NCBI GenBank assembly: GCA_005843835.1
Contig: SZXZ01000002.1
Location: forward strand, 1-42,868
Source: Chlorobium sp.
GTDB lineage: Bacteria; Bacteroidota; Chlorobiia; Chlorobiales; Chlorobiaceae
Reading direction: 5' to 3'
Length of the DNA stretch: 42,868 bases
The stretch's first letter is position 1, and each line of letters opens with the position of its first letter. The notes under the pieces are model-generated. The model was given only the letters and a program-made list of their open reading frames with translations, was not told the DNA's origin and searched no databases. The translations under genes were made by a program, and so were the position numbers. Positions 32,213-41,200 of this stretch are shown piece after piece.

Positions 32213-33406
32213 CTACCCGCAAATGGTGCGAATGGCATTTGCTACAATCGGTATTCCCTCAGCAATCTGTTCCGGGGTGTTGTTGCAGTATGATAATCGA
32301 AGAGAGTTGTTTTGGCGACCTTCAGGATCAAAAGTTTTACCAACAACAAACACTGCGCCACCTTCAATTGCAAGTGTCACAATTCGTGTTGCATCAGTTC
32401 CTTCGGGCAGGGTAAGCCATAAGTAAAATCCCCCGCGCGGTTCACTCCACTGCACATAGTCAGGTAAATATTCTCTTAGAGCTGCCACCATAGCGGACGC
32501 TCTTTTTTTGTACTCCTGACGTACCCCGTCGATATAACTGTATATCTGCCCGGAACGGATAAATGCATCCGCCAGCACCTGGGTAAAGCTTGGTGAACAA
32601 GCATCAGCAGACTGTTTAATGAGTTCACATTTCCCATAAATCTTTTCAGGAACCAGCATCCATCCAAGCCGGAGTCCGGGACCAAGAATTTTTGAGAACG
32701 ACCCGGTATAACAGATATTGATACCCTCAGGATTGATAGCCTTGATAGGTTTTAGACGGTCAGCATCCTCTTTATAAAAATAGAGATCACCGTAAGCGTC
32801 GTCCTCAATCAGCGGAATGTTCGTTCCCTGAAGTGCTGCTATAAGCTGCTGTTTGCGTTCAGTAGTGTAAAGCACTCCTGCCGGGTTATGAAAATACGGG
32901 GTGATATAAAGAAATTTTGCCTTCTCTTTTCTGTCAATTTCCTGACGGAGAACGTCTATTGAAATTCCCTCAACATCAACAGGAACGCCTCTCAATTCGG
33001 CGTCATATGACCGGAAGGCCGAAAGTGCCCCTATAAAACAAGGGTTTTCAACAAGTACCGGTTCCCGTGGATCAATAAAGGCTTTTCCGAGAATATTAAG
33101 TGCCTGTTGGGAACCCGTAGTGATGAGAAGTCTGTTCTCATGGACAGGCAAACCCTTTTTTTCTAGAAAACCTTGCAACGATTCAAGAAGCGATGGCAGC
33201 CCCGGTGTAGGTCCGTACTGAAAAGCTGCCTGTTTTATTTTGATATCCAGTTCTCGATAAAGCTCCTCAACCTCCTTAACAGGAAAAAGGTCATTGCCGG
33301 GCATACCTCCTGCAAAAGAGATAATGTCAGGTCTCGAAGCCAGGGTCATGAGATCCCTGATTTCAGAAGAACGAAGAGATGATACTGCTTTAGAAAACCT
33401 TGGCAT
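32213..33406 (-). CDS. PLP-dependent aminotransferase class I (aromatic/2-aminoadipate type)
   Basis: This aminotransferase is of the fold-type I group that includes LysN/ARO8-like enzymes. Seen are FAGGMPGNDLFPVKEVEEL at the N-terminus, QYGPTPGLPSLLESL, ITTGSQQALNILGKAF, YITPYFHNPAGVLY, EDDAYGDLYF and the PLP-binding Lys239 in TGSFSKILGPGLRLGWM. C-terminal LRLSYCNNTPEQI holds the substrate Arg. The start is ATG 33406 (MPRFSKAVSSLRSSEI, 397 residues), 14 bases after the ACT-gene stop; the longer frame would overlap that gene. In the operon with IOR, PaaK and ACT it most likely interconverts arylpyruvates and aromatic amino acids. Confidence 0.88.
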   Translation of the reverse strand: MPRFSKAVSSLRSSEIRDLMTLASRPDIISFAGGMPGNDLFPVKEVEELYRELDIKIKQAAFQYGPTPGLPSLLESLQGFLEKKGLPVHENRLLITTGSQQALNILGKAFIDPREPVLVENPCFIGALSAFRSYDAELRGVPVDVEGISIDVLRQEIDRKEKAKFLYITPYFHNPAGVLYTTERKQQLIAALQGTNIPLIEDDAYGDLYFYKEDADRLKPIKAINPEGINICYTGSFSKILGPGLRLGWMLVPEKIYGKCELIKQSADACSPSFTQVLADAFIRSGQIYSYIDGVRQEYKKRASAMVAALREYLPDYVQWSEPRGGFYLWLTLPEGTDATRIVTLAIEGGAVFVVGKTFDPEGRQNNSLRLSYCNNTPEQIAEGIPIVANAIRTICG

Positions 33407-33420
33407 GGCACTGTAACTTA

Positions 33421-33849
33421 TTAAACCTGATAGACATCCCCTTCCATAAGAAGCTCCATTTTGTGCTCCTGAAGGACGTTGATTATTTTTTGCAGAGATT
33501 CTCCCCTGATAACTACGGTAGCTTTGCACTCCCCTGAAGCAAAAGCGTACATATAATCAATCGCAACATTGTTGTCTGAAATTATCTGAAGCGCTTTATG
33601 CAGTCCTCCGGGTCTGTGGGGAATAATCATACCCACTACATCAGTAATTTTGACCGTGAAACCGTGCTTTTTAAGAACCTCTGCAGCAAGTTCCGGTCTT
33701 CCGACAATCATGCGCAGAATTCCGTAATCGGCCGCATCAGCAATACTGAATGCGGAAATATTGATGTCGTTTTCGGCAAGGATTCCTGTCAGTTCAGTCA
33801 GCCTGCCTGTCTTGTTTTCAAGAAATACCGACAATTGCTTGATAATCAT
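33421..33849 (-). CDS. Tandem ACT-domain amino-acid-binding protein
   Basis: This 142-residue protein is made of two ACT domains: 1-68 (IKQLSVFLENKTGRLTELTG) and about 72-140 (GMIIPHRPGGLHKALQIISD). ACT pairs bind amino acids as allosteric sensors. No catalytic domain is attached. Proteins of this kind commonly stand beside paaK and 2-oxoacid:ferredoxin oxidoreductase genes in anaerobes, so here it probably senses an aromatic amino acid or adjusts one of the operon's enzymes; that is inference. The adjoining aminotransferase starts 14 bases downstream. Confidence 0.85.
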   Translation of the reverse strand: MIIKQLSVFLENKTGRLTELTGILAENDINISAFSIADAADYGILRMIVGRPELAAEVLKKHGFTVKITDVVGMIIPHRPGGLHKALQIISDNNVAIDYMYAFASGECKATVVIRGESLQKIINVLQEHKMELLMEGDVYQV

Positions 33850-33990
33850 GGTTTAGCTTCATTTTAGTGATGCAAGAACAGGTCCAGATAAAAAGCGAAT
33901 CAAAGAACATATATAAACCCGGCTACAATCAGGACGGGGAATAACCCCGGTGGATCTTATGCTACTGTTTTGCGAAGTGTTGGTTCTGAT
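33850..33990. other. Junction between the unknown two-gene cassette and the ACT gene
   Basis: This 141-base gap is the longest within the iorA-aminotransferase series, where other gaps are below 16 bases or overlaps. It holds a small hairpin CGGGG/CCCCG around AATAA (about 33935-33950) without a T-run. No direct repeat flanking the cassette was found by eye. Confidence 0.4.
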
Positions 33991-34236
33991 CTACTCTATT
34001 TCTCTCCGGATATCAATCAACTGATTTCGTTGTTCTGCAAAGTACTGATTATAAAATTTCCTTATCTCTCTCATTTCTCTCCACCCTCCGCCTTTATCTG
34101 CATTGCGCGCTACTTTGGCTTTTCCCGCATCCGTTCTGGGTCCAGTCGATTGATCCCATGGCTGCCACTTATGGATCATCTCAGATTGCTTAGCCCTGCG
34201 CTCTGCAGTCCATGCGTCTGCTCTTTGTTTTGTCAT
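33991..34236 (-). CDS. Conserved small hypothetical protein with a TGPRT-GKAKVARNA motif
   Basis: This 81-residue, basic, tryptophan-containing protein has no known function. It carries HKWQPWDQSTGPRTDAGKAK followed by VARNADKGG. A STGP-(R/K)-T-x-x-GKA-x-x-x-RNA stretch is one I associate with small uncharacterised proteins in many bacteria, often in mobile or phage-like settings; this is recollection, not a search result. Its ATG overlaps the stop of the preceding gene (ATGA), so the two are translationally coupled. It is not an enzyme of the surrounding aromatic pathway as far as can be seen. Confidence 0.65.
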   Translation of the reverse strand: MTKQRADAWTAERRAKQSEMIHKWQPWDQSTGPRTDAGKAKVARNADKGGGWREMREIRKFYNQYFAEQRNQLIDIRREIE

Positions 34237-34790
34237 GGTTCAATAGTTTGTTTTGCACGATCGATAATTTTTTTCTGAGTTTTATCATCGGAGCCACTAC
34301 TCTGGTGTAGTGTATTGTTTACCTGTTGCGGACCATTACTGATATTTGCCTGCTTCGTTATCACGGTCTGCCGTGGATTCTTGATGTTGGCAAGAGTGTC
34401 CAGCGTAGCGCGGCTCTGGTTCTGAGCTTTCAAGGCGAGGCTCACAAATAACTTAAGCTGATCATAACCGACAGGGCCAATAGAGAGCTTTGCAAAATGT
34501 GCAAACATAGTATCCAAGGTTATAGCTTGAGACATAAGGATCGACTCAATTCCTTTAGTCTCACCGCTATGAAATTCTTCAGTTTTTCTATTGATTTCAT
34601 CAACAATATTGTAAATGGACATCTGTCCCTTGTATTGCGAAAACTGGTCAATAACTTTGGCAGCAATACCCGGTCCGCTCAAACAGTGCTGGGCAATAAT
34701 TGCCTCATGTGATCGTTGATCATCAAGCTTTACTTTAACACTGTAATTATCGCGACTTTTTTCAGGGGGTTTCGTCACTAGCTTTTTCAT
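34233..34790 (-). CDS. Conserved hypothetical protein, partner of the TGPRT-motif gene
   Basis: This 185-residue soluble protein of unknown function has a mainly helical middle part and the segment LALKAQNQSRATLDTLANIK followed by KQANISNGPQQVNN, which I recognise as a conserved uncharacterised pattern (A-L-K-A-Q-x-Q-x-R-A-T-L, then ANI-x-x-G-P-Q-Q-V-N). No catalytic motif, signal peptide or membrane helix is visible. It starts 14 bases after the paaK stop with an AGAAAAGAAG ribosome binding site, so it is read from the operon message. Together with the next gene it forms a two-gene unit inserted between paaK and the ACT gene. Confidence 0.7.
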   Translation of the reverse strand: MKKLVTKPPEKSRDNYSVKVKLDDQRSHEAIIAQHCLSGPGIAAKVIDQFSQYKGQMSIYNIVDEINRKTEEFHSGETKGIESILMSQAITLDTMFAHFAKLSIGPVGYDQLKLFVSLALKAQNQSRATLDTLANIKNPRQTVITKQANISNGPQQVNNTLHQSSGSDDKTQKKIIDRAKQTIEP

Positions 34791-34804
34791 GGGGACTTCT
34801 TTTC

Positions 34805-36106
34805 TTATTGTATGTTACGGTTGTCGACCACCCGTTTTGCTTTACCCATACTGCGTTCGATGGTGCCGGGTTCAACCAGCCTGATTATGGCGCTGATGCC
34901 GAGGGTGCTGGAGATATTGGATTTGATTCGCTGTCGAAGTCCTTCAAGCTCTTTCACTTCATCGGAAAAGAATTCCTCCTCAACTTCAACCTGAATTTCC
35001 AGAGTGTCGAGGTTGTTTTCACGATTAACAACAATAAGGTAGTGAGGTTTTGTTTCACTCATTTCCAGAAGAACCGACTCCACCTGTGAGGGGAAGACGT
35101 TGACACCCCTTATAATGAGCATATCGTCCGAACGCCCGACGCACTTTTCCATCCGCACCAGTGTACGCCCGCATTCGCATGTTTCAGCATGAAGACGAGT
35201 CAGGTCACGAGTCCGGTATCGGATCAGCGGCATCGCTTCTTTTGTTACAGTTGTAAAGACCAGTTCCCCAAGTTCTCCGTATGGGAGCACTTCCTCGGTT
35301 TCAGGATTGATAATTTCAGGTATAAAATGATCTTCAAAAATATGCATGCCGCGCTGAAAATGACACTCCATAGAAACACCCGGTCCGATGATTTCCGTAA
35401 GGCCATAGATATCAAAAGCTTTGATGCCGAGTAACTGCTCAATTTGTGACCGCATTTCCGTAGTCCATGGTTCTGCACCGAAAATGCCTGCTCTGAGTTT
35501 GATTTTACCGGGGTCGATTTTTTCTTCTTCCAGAGACTCTCCAAGGTATGCTGCATAGGATGGCGTACAGGCAATTACTGTTGAACCAAAATCTTCAAGC
35601 AGCTGCAATTGCTTTTTTGTATTGCCGCCTGAGATTGGAATAACCGAAGCCCCAACTTTTTCAGCTCCATAGTGCAATCCAAGTCCGCCGGTAAAAAGGC
35701 CGTATCCATAAGCAACCTGGATGATGTCAGATTTAGTTACGTCTGCCATGGTAAGCGAACGGGCGACCACTTCGCTCCACATTTGAATATCGTTATGGGT
35801 GTAACCTACAACTGTCGGTTTCCCGGTTGTTCCGCTTGATGCATGAAATCGAACAATATCCGATTGTGGTAAAGCAAAAAGGCCAAAAGGGTAATTGTCG
35901 CGCAGGTCCTGTTTTGTCGTAAAAGGGAGTTTTTTAAGGTCTTCTATATCCTTGATGTCACCGGGTTCAATTCCCTTTTTCTGCAGCTGCATTTTGTAAA
36001 ACGGAACTGCGTCATAGACCCGTTTTACCAGTTCCTGCAGTCGTTCGCCCTGAACTTTCCGGAGCTCTTCCCGCTCCATACATTCGTAATGTTTGTTCCA
36101 GATCAT
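34805..36106 (-). CDS. paaK: Phenylacetate-CoA ligase
   Basis: PaaK activates phenylacetate or related aryl acids with ATP and CoA to the aryl-acetyl-CoA, AMP and PPi. The 433-residue protein has the normal length. Marks include the adenylate-forming P-loop [17 protein letters not shown], the segment [17 protein letters not shown], the acyl-adenylate motif [25 protein letters not shown], and the C-terminal domain with [20 protein letters not shown]. Its ATG overlaps the iorB stop by four bases (ATGA), so translation is coupled. With IOR it can bring free aryl acids into arylpyruvate synthesis. Confidence 0.93.
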   Translation of the reverse strand: MIWNKHYECMEREELRKVQGERLQELVKRVYDAVPFYKMQLQKKGIEPGDIKDIEDLKKLPFTTKQDLRDNYPFGLFALPQSDIVRFHASSGTTGKPTVVGYTHNDIQMWSEVVARSLTMADVTKSDIIQVAYGYGLFTGGLGLHYGAEKVGASVIPISGGNTKKQLQLLEDFGSTVIACTPSYAAYLGESLEEEKIDPGKIKLRAGIFGAEPWTTEMRSQIEQLLGIKAFDIYGLTEIIGPGVSMECHFQRGMHIFEDHFIPEIINPETEEVLPYGELGELVFTTVTKEAMPLIRYRTRDLTRLHAETCECGRTLVRMEKCVGRSDDMLIIRGVNVFPSQVESVLLEMSETKPHYLIVVNRENNLDTLEIQVEVEEEFFSDEVKELEGLRQRIKSNISSTLGISAIIRLVEPGTIERSMGKAKRVVDNRNIQ

Positions 36107-36693
36107 GTCTCAGTCGCTTGAGTTTGAGATAATTCCTGTCCTTTTCTGAATGCCCTTATGTTGACATCTACAATCTCAGGGCCTTTTGCGTAAAAGAGCT
36201 CTCCGATAGCGGATTCAAGATGTTCAGCATCAATTCCGATAAACGGCGATGCTGCGCCCAGCATAACCATATTGGATGTTCTTGTATGCCCCGCTTCCCG
36301 GGCCAGTTCAGCTGCGTTAACCAGTAATGGAGAGTTCGTGAGGTGAAGTTCAGTGAGGATATCATCCATATCCGGATAATTCTCCATATTGATAAAGGGA
36401 TCAATCGCGGTTATCACACGACCCTCTGGAGCTAAAAATGGCAGGTAACGAAGTGCTTCATGGGGTTCTACTGAAAGAATCAGATGAGCGGTCCCTTCAG
36501 CAATAAGATCTGAATATATTTCAGAGTTGGATATCCGCAAATGTGACTGTACCGCCCCTCCCCTCTGGCTCATGCCATGTACTTCGGTCTGGCGAATAGT
36601 AAGGCCGCTCCTCAGGGCAGCGTGATCAATTACTGCCGCTATACTTAGAATTCCTTGTCCGCCAACCCCTGCAAGAATAATATTGATGTGCAT
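36103..36693 (-). CDS. iorB: Indolepyruvate:ferredoxin oxidoreductase beta subunit
   Basis: IorB is the gamma-type (catalytic partner) subunit of the 2-oxoacid:ferredoxin oxidoreductase acting on aromatic 2-oxoacids. The 196-residue protein starts [20 protein letters not shown], the nucleotide-binding loop of this family, and has [20 protein letters not shown], also typical. It begins 9 bases after the iorA stop and its end overlaps paaK by four bases. Reaction: arylpyruvate + CoA + oxidised ferredoxin to arylacetyl-CoA + CO2 + reduced ferredoxin, reversible under reducing conditions. Confidence 0.93.
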   Translation of the reverse strand: MHINIILAGVGGQGILSIAAVIDHAALRSGLTIRQTEVHGMSQRGGAVQSHLRISNSEIYSDLIAEGTAHLILSVEPHEALRYLPFLAPEGRVITAIDPFINMENYPDMDDILTELHLTNSPLLVNAAELAREAGHTRTSNMVMLGAASPFIGIDAEHLESAIGELFYAKGPEIVDVNIRAFRKGQELSQTQATET

Positions 36694-36702
36694 AGTCTTT
36701 TG

Positions 36703-38304
36703 TTACGCGCTGGCCAGTTTGTTACGTTTTTTTCGTGAAGCAGTTTCGATACATTCGCGCTGCGCAATTACAACAGATACACCTTCATAGGTGATCTCCT
36801 CTTTAAGTACCGATATATTTTTTTCTAGGTTTGATTTTAGTGGAACGATTGTTCTGATGTGCTCTTCTTCAACACCGAGTCCTTTGCAAATAGCCAGAAG
36901 TCTCGCCCCAGTTGCTGATGATGCCTGACCACCGGTCATAGCCGTTGTGTCGTTATCGGCAATAATAACAGTAAGTGCAGATCGGTCATTGATAGCATCA
37001 AGCAGACCGGTCATCCCTGAATGAGTAAAAGTCGAATCACCTATCACCGAAACAGCCGGACGAAGACCGGCGTCAGCAGCACCTTTAGCCATTGAGATTG
37101 ATGCTCCCATGTCGACACAGGTATGAATAGCGTTGAATGGTTCAAGTGCACCGAGTGTATAGCAGCCAATGTCTGAAAAGACATGGTGTTCTGCAAATGA
37201 GCTCATGACTAAGTTAAGCGCATCGTATAGGTCACGATGACCACATCCTTTGCAGAGTGATGGGGGACGATGTACAACAATATCTGGAACTTGAGTTACA
37301 GGACTTGTCGTAATACCGAGGCCCTTGACTATAATGTCGGTACTAAGCTCGCCTGCTCTAGGCAGCGTGCCGTCAAGTCGTCCCAGTATGTTTGTGTTGC
37401 CGAAATAACCTCTCAGCAGCTCTTCGTAGACAGGGTAACCCTCTTCAGCGACGAGAATGGTTTCACATTCAAAAAAAAGCTGTTCGACCAGTGTTCTTGG
37501 TAGGGGATATTGTCCAATTTGAAGCACTGGAAAGTCAAGAGCAAACGTCTGTCGAACCTCCATGACATAGTTAAAAGCAAGACCGAATGCAATGACCCCT
37601 TTGGATCCCGAACCCGGGATCAGGCGGTTAAGCCATGAATGCTCAGATAGGGTTTCTAGTTTTTCCTGTAAACTGAGTAAAAGATTGTACTGCTTGCGGG
37701 CATTTTGCGGGATCAGGACAAATCTTTCCGGTGAATAAACGGATTGCAAAGGGTTCTGTATACGCTTGTCAGCCTGAGTCACACCTGCACGGGAATGTGC
37801 AAGTCTTGTTGTAAGTCGCAGCATTACAGGAAGCTTTACCGATTCCGACAGATCAAAAGCATCACGAGCAGCGGTGTACAAATCCTGTTGAGAAGAAGGC
37901 TCAAGGACCGGTATCATGGCAAACTTACCGTAGACCCTGCTATCCTGTTCGTTTTGAGATGAGTGCATAGAAGGGTCATCAGCAACAGCAATCACCAGCC
38001 CTCCGTTTACACCTGTAATCGCGGAATTAATAAAAGCGTCAGCAGCAACGTTAAGGCCGACATGTTTCATGCATACCAGACTCCGTTTGCCGGCATAGGA
38101 CATACCAAGAGCTTCTTCATAAGCTGTTTTTTCATTGACAGACCATGAAGATCTAATAAGTTGGCTACTGCGGTTACTATTTTTTTGAATGTATTCGGTG
38201 ATTTCAGTCGAAGGGGTTCCCGGATAGGCATAGACACCGGATATCCCGGCATCAAGAGCACCAAGAGCAATTGCTTCCGCTCCCAGTAAAAGTTTTTTTT
38301 CCAT
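36703..38304 (-). CDS. iorA: Indolepyruvate:ferredoxin oxidoreductase alpha subunit, lacking the ferredoxin domain
   Basis: IorA carries the thiamine diphosphate site of the arylpyruvate oxidoreductase. The 533-residue protein starts LLLGAEAIALGALDAGISGV then YAYPGTPSTEITEYI, and has the TPP region with CKGCGHRDLYDALN, GCYTLGALEPFN and GDSTFTHSGMTGL, followed by DNDTTAMTGGQ. It stops soon after VVIAQRECIETA. In archaeal IorA (about 600-650 residues) a C-terminal domain with cysteines for two [4Fe-4S] clusters follows this point; no such cysteines exist here. The shorter form may be normal in this lineage; electrons would then leave by a separate ferredoxin. First gene of the operon. Confidence 0.9.
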   Translation of the reverse strand: MEKKLLLGAEAIALGALDAGISGVYAYPGTPSTEITEYIQKNSNRSSQLIRSSWSVNEKTAYEEALGMSYAGKRSLVCMKHVGLNVAADAFINSAITGVNGGLVIAVADDPSMHSSQNEQDSRVYGKFAMIPVLEPSSQQDLYTAARDAFDLSESVKLPVMLRLTTRLAHSRAGVTQADKRIQNPLQSVYSPERFVLIPQNARKQYNLLLSLQEKLETLSEHSWLNRLIPGSGSKGVIAFGLAFNYVMEVRQTFALDFPVLQIGQYPLPRTLVEQLFFECETILVAEEGYPVYEELLRGYFGNTNILGRLDGTLPRAGELSTDIIVKGLGITTSPVTQVPDIVVHRPPSLCKGCGHRDLYDALNLVMSSFAEHHVFSDIGCYTLGALEPFNAIHTCVDMGASISMAKGAADAGLRPAVSVIGDSTFTHSGMTGLLDAINDRSALTVIIADNDTTAMTGGQASSATGARLLAICKGLGVEEEHIRTIVPLKSNLEKNISVLKEEITYEGVSVVIAQRECIETASRKKRNKLASA

Positions 38305-38482
38305 GCACAGGCAATATTTTACTCAATCTTATACGGTCAAGAAAAATAACAATATGACAATTATTCCAACTATCGAACATACAAAAAAGCCTGCTTCCAG
38401 ATATGAAAAATGAGCGGATGTCTGATAACTGGCATTGCTATATTGAAATCGCTAACGCCTGATTCAGGGCTAAAGACTCAAT

Positions 38483-41188
38483 TCATTTTGTTTCGGGAGC
38501 TTGTACCGGGGGCGCTGGTTCCGGTACTGGCGGGACTGTAATAGTCAAGTTTAAGTCCAGGAGATAGTTGTCTTTTATGATAAAAGCACGTTTAGGGGCT
38601 TCAGGTACAGGTCGACCTTCCAATGATTGGGCCATAATTTGGTAGGAGCCGTTTCGAAGGGCATCAGCCCGGTAGTAACCAAATTCGTTTGTGAGTGTTT
38701 GGGATACAGGTTTATTGTCTTTGCCTGTAATGATCATCATGACATTTCCTATACCGTTGCCCGTGGAATCTGATACCAGTCCAGCAATACCAAACTCGGC
38801 ATAAACGGGGATATTGATACCTGTAACCGCACCATTTTTAACTTCGACTTTTCTTTCTTTTTGGTCGATCACAAGCTCAATAGGTAATTTTTCAGGGTCA
38901 ACAGTTACTCGGTATACGCCTGGTTGAAGGCTGCCTATAAAGAATGACCCATCCATCTGGCGCTGTTGCATATTTCTGCCGTTCAGCAGTATGCTGATAT
39001 TGTTAATGTCGGAAGATGAAAGCTTTGTGTCATTTGCGATATCAAGAGAGCCGGCAATAGCTCCCCTTGTAAGTGTGACTGCATTTCTGTTAATGGGGAA
39101 GAGTCCCTTATTCGACCACCCAAGGTCCCATGACAGAGATATGGCAAGGCTTTTCTGTGCTTCAGGGGTGATAACTCCGGTCACTATGTTGCCCATATTA
39201 AGACTGGTCGCATTGTTCATATTATAACTGTATTGCATTGCCAGTCTTAATCCGTTATTGACTTGCCTCGTCAACGAACCGCCAATACCGACAGCATTGC
39301 CCGAACGGGACATGGTTGTTTGAATCAGGTCTTTTTTGGAGTGCCCTGGTGACCAGTCTATGATAAGATTAGAAAGATTAGTCCGGCTTGATATTGAGTA
39401 ATCATTTAAAACTCTGACAGTTAGATGTTCGTTGAAATCGCGCTGGATATCGGCAGTGGCAATTTTATTTTGATAAATAGCGTGGATAGTATTATGATCG
39501 CCAACCCGAAGCCCTGCATCATAGCGATAGCTTGCATTATCGTCCGGGGTGGCAGATAAAGTAACGCGTGACACTGGAGAGAGACTGGCAGCCGGCATTG
39601 CATAATCATGAATTACAATCCCCCCCTGCTTTTCATAATGAGCAATCATTTGTAAACCCATCCCTGTGAAAGGATTTAGAGACCATCGGAACAAATGATT
39701 GATATCCTTCTGTTGCCCTGTACTTGCAAAATTTGCTTTGCGCAAGGTGCCCCAATATGAGGTATTCCAGAGTTTGTAGTGCCCTTCAAGCCTAGCATCT
39801 GCACCATAATTCTGGTTTGACCTTGCGCCGTATAGTGCTGTAGTCCAGTTAGCTCCTGGAGTGTATATTAATCCGGTCAGCAAGTCAGCACTTCCAAGGG
39901 CTGGGTTATCCTGTGTGGCAGCTTCAAGAGTCAGGCGGTCGTTCAGTCCATAAAGAAGATTTCCAAATGCTGTTGTTGTATGAATCTCACCAGCAAGGCT
40001 GCTGAGTAACGTACCCGACTTACCAACGCCCCCTCTAATAAGAAGTTCGCCCTTTGACTGGGCTCTGCTTGATATTGACTGACTGTAGTCAATAACCTTT
40101 ATAGGCTTTTCATTAATGGAACTTTCGTAGATATAAACTTCAGTCTTTCGCAGGTCCGTCGACATTCTTACGTTCTCAAAAACAAACTTTCCATCAAGAC
40201 TGATTCTTTGCCTTGCAACAACGACACCGTCAAAGCGAAGTTCGGCTATACTGGCAGGTGGCCCAGCGCCTTCTATGGTCCGTAGTTGATTTGAGTCGAG
40301 ATTTAAAAAGACATCGCTTGCGTTACTCTGTTCGGTATCGAGTTGTTTAAGAATTGAATGATTATTCCATCCGACCTGCATGCCGGTAAGATTCGTAGAA
40401 CCAATGAGCGAGTAACTTCCAGAGTTTCCGGTGCCGAGTCGAAGAGCAAGATTGTTATTGAAGGTCGTCCAATTGTATCGGGTCGGCGTAAATCCTTCTC
40501 CAGGATTTCCTTGAGCTGTTATATCCCATACCCCTCCGATCACCCTTCCACTTGTTTCGAGAAGTAGGTTTTTATAGATATTTTTGTTGAAATCATAAGC
40601 ACTTTGAGCTTCTATACCTATGAAAGAAATTGAGCTTTTTGGTGCTTTAATATCTGCAATGTCTTCAATTTTTTTCCCTGGAAGACCGGGATTCCAAGGA
40701 ATATTCATCATTACAGCAAAGAGCGACTGGTTAAATTCCGGCGCTGTAAGAAAAACATTTTTGAGGTCTGTGAATGAAATATAGGGAAGCGAATTAAGGA
40801 CTTTAAGCGCACCAGTATTGAAGTTGATAACACCGAGAGTTGTCTGGTAATGAGCGATTGGTCCGGACCGACTTGATTCTTTTAAATGAGTTGTTTCCAG
40901 AAAGAGTGAAAACGGAATCCAGAACTCATTTTTTTGACGATAAATAGTGTCTTCTTTTTGAAGACGGTTGTTCACGTATAATCCGACGAAAAGCGATTCA
41001 GCATCAGAAAAAACAACCGCATCAGCATTTTGTAGTTGCTGTTTTGCGTTCTCTTTCGTTCCCTGATCAACAAGTGCTGTTTTTTCTGATACGTTCGCGG
41101 TTGCAGCGGTTGGGAAGATGACAGGAGTGAAGGCAGAAAGTGCCCAAACAATAGAGACGAAAATTTTATAGAAAGAGGGGCAACTCAA
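38483..41188 (-). CDS. Divergent chaperone-usher outer membrane usher with an extra C-terminal domain
   Basis: This is a predicted outer-membrane pore and assembly platform for a secreted fibre. The 901-residue protein has a signal peptide (about 1-32, ending TAATA) and an N-terminal usher-like domain (about 60-170, FVGLYVNNRLQKED). A beta-barrel region is rich in alternating aromatic residues, and a plug-like segment is seen at about 310-400 (GPPASIAELRFDGVVVARQR, then GKFVFENVRM). C-terminal domains follow at about 735-830 (FIGSLQPGVYRVTVDPEKLP). After these a carboxypeptidase-regulatory-like beta domain (about 800-870, NEFGYYRADALRNGSYQIMA) and a Pro-rich tail (PPVPEPAPPVQAPETK) are added, unlike FimD/PapC. 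It lies 12 bases after the chaperone gene. Sequence likeness to classical ushers is low, and the family call rests on domain order and context. Confidence 0.7.
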   Translation of the reverse strand: MSCPSFYKIFVSIVWALSAFTPVIFPTAATANVSEKTALVDQGTKENAKQQLQNADAVVFSDAESLFVGLYVNNRLQKEDTIYRQKNEFWIPFSLFLETTHLKESSRSGPIAHYQTTLGVINFNTGALKVLNSLPYISFTDLKNVFLTAPEFNQSLFAVMMNIPWNPGLPGKKIEDIADIKAPKSSISFIGIEAQSAYDFNKNIYKNLLLETSGRVIGGVWDITAQGNPGEGFTPTRYNWTTFNNNLALRLGTGNSGSYSLIGSTNLTGMQVGWNNHSILKQLDTEQSNASDVFLNLDSNQLRTIEGAGPPASIAELRFDGVVVARQRISLDGKFVFENVRMSTDLRKTEVYIYESSINEKPIKVIDYSQSISSRAQSKGELLIRGGVGKSGTLLSSLAGEIHTTTAFGNLLYGLNDRLTLEAATQDNPALGSADLLTGLIYTPGANWTTALYGARSNQNYGADARLEGHYKLWNTSYWGTLRKANFASTGQQKDINHLFRWSLNPFTGMGLQMIAHYEKQGGIVIHDYAMPAASLSPVSRVTLSATPDDNASYRYDAGLRVGDHNTIHAIYQNKIATADIQRDFNEHLTVRVLNDYSISSRTNLSNLIIDWSPGHSKKDLIQTTMSRSGNAVGIGGSLTRQVNNGLRLAMQYSYNMNNATSLNMGNIVTGVITPEAQKSLAISLSWDLGWSNKGLFPINRNAVTLTRGAIAGSLDIANDTKLSSSDINNISILLNGRNMQQRQMDGSFFIGSLQPGVYRVTVDPEKLPIELVIDQKERKVEVKNGAVTGINIPVYAEFGIAGLVSDSTGNGIGNVMMIITGKDNKPVSQTLTNEFGYYRADALRNGSYQIMAQSLEGRPVPEAPKRAFIIKDNYLLDLNLTITVPPVPEPAPPVQAPETK

Positions 41189-41200
41189 TAATTTATTTTT

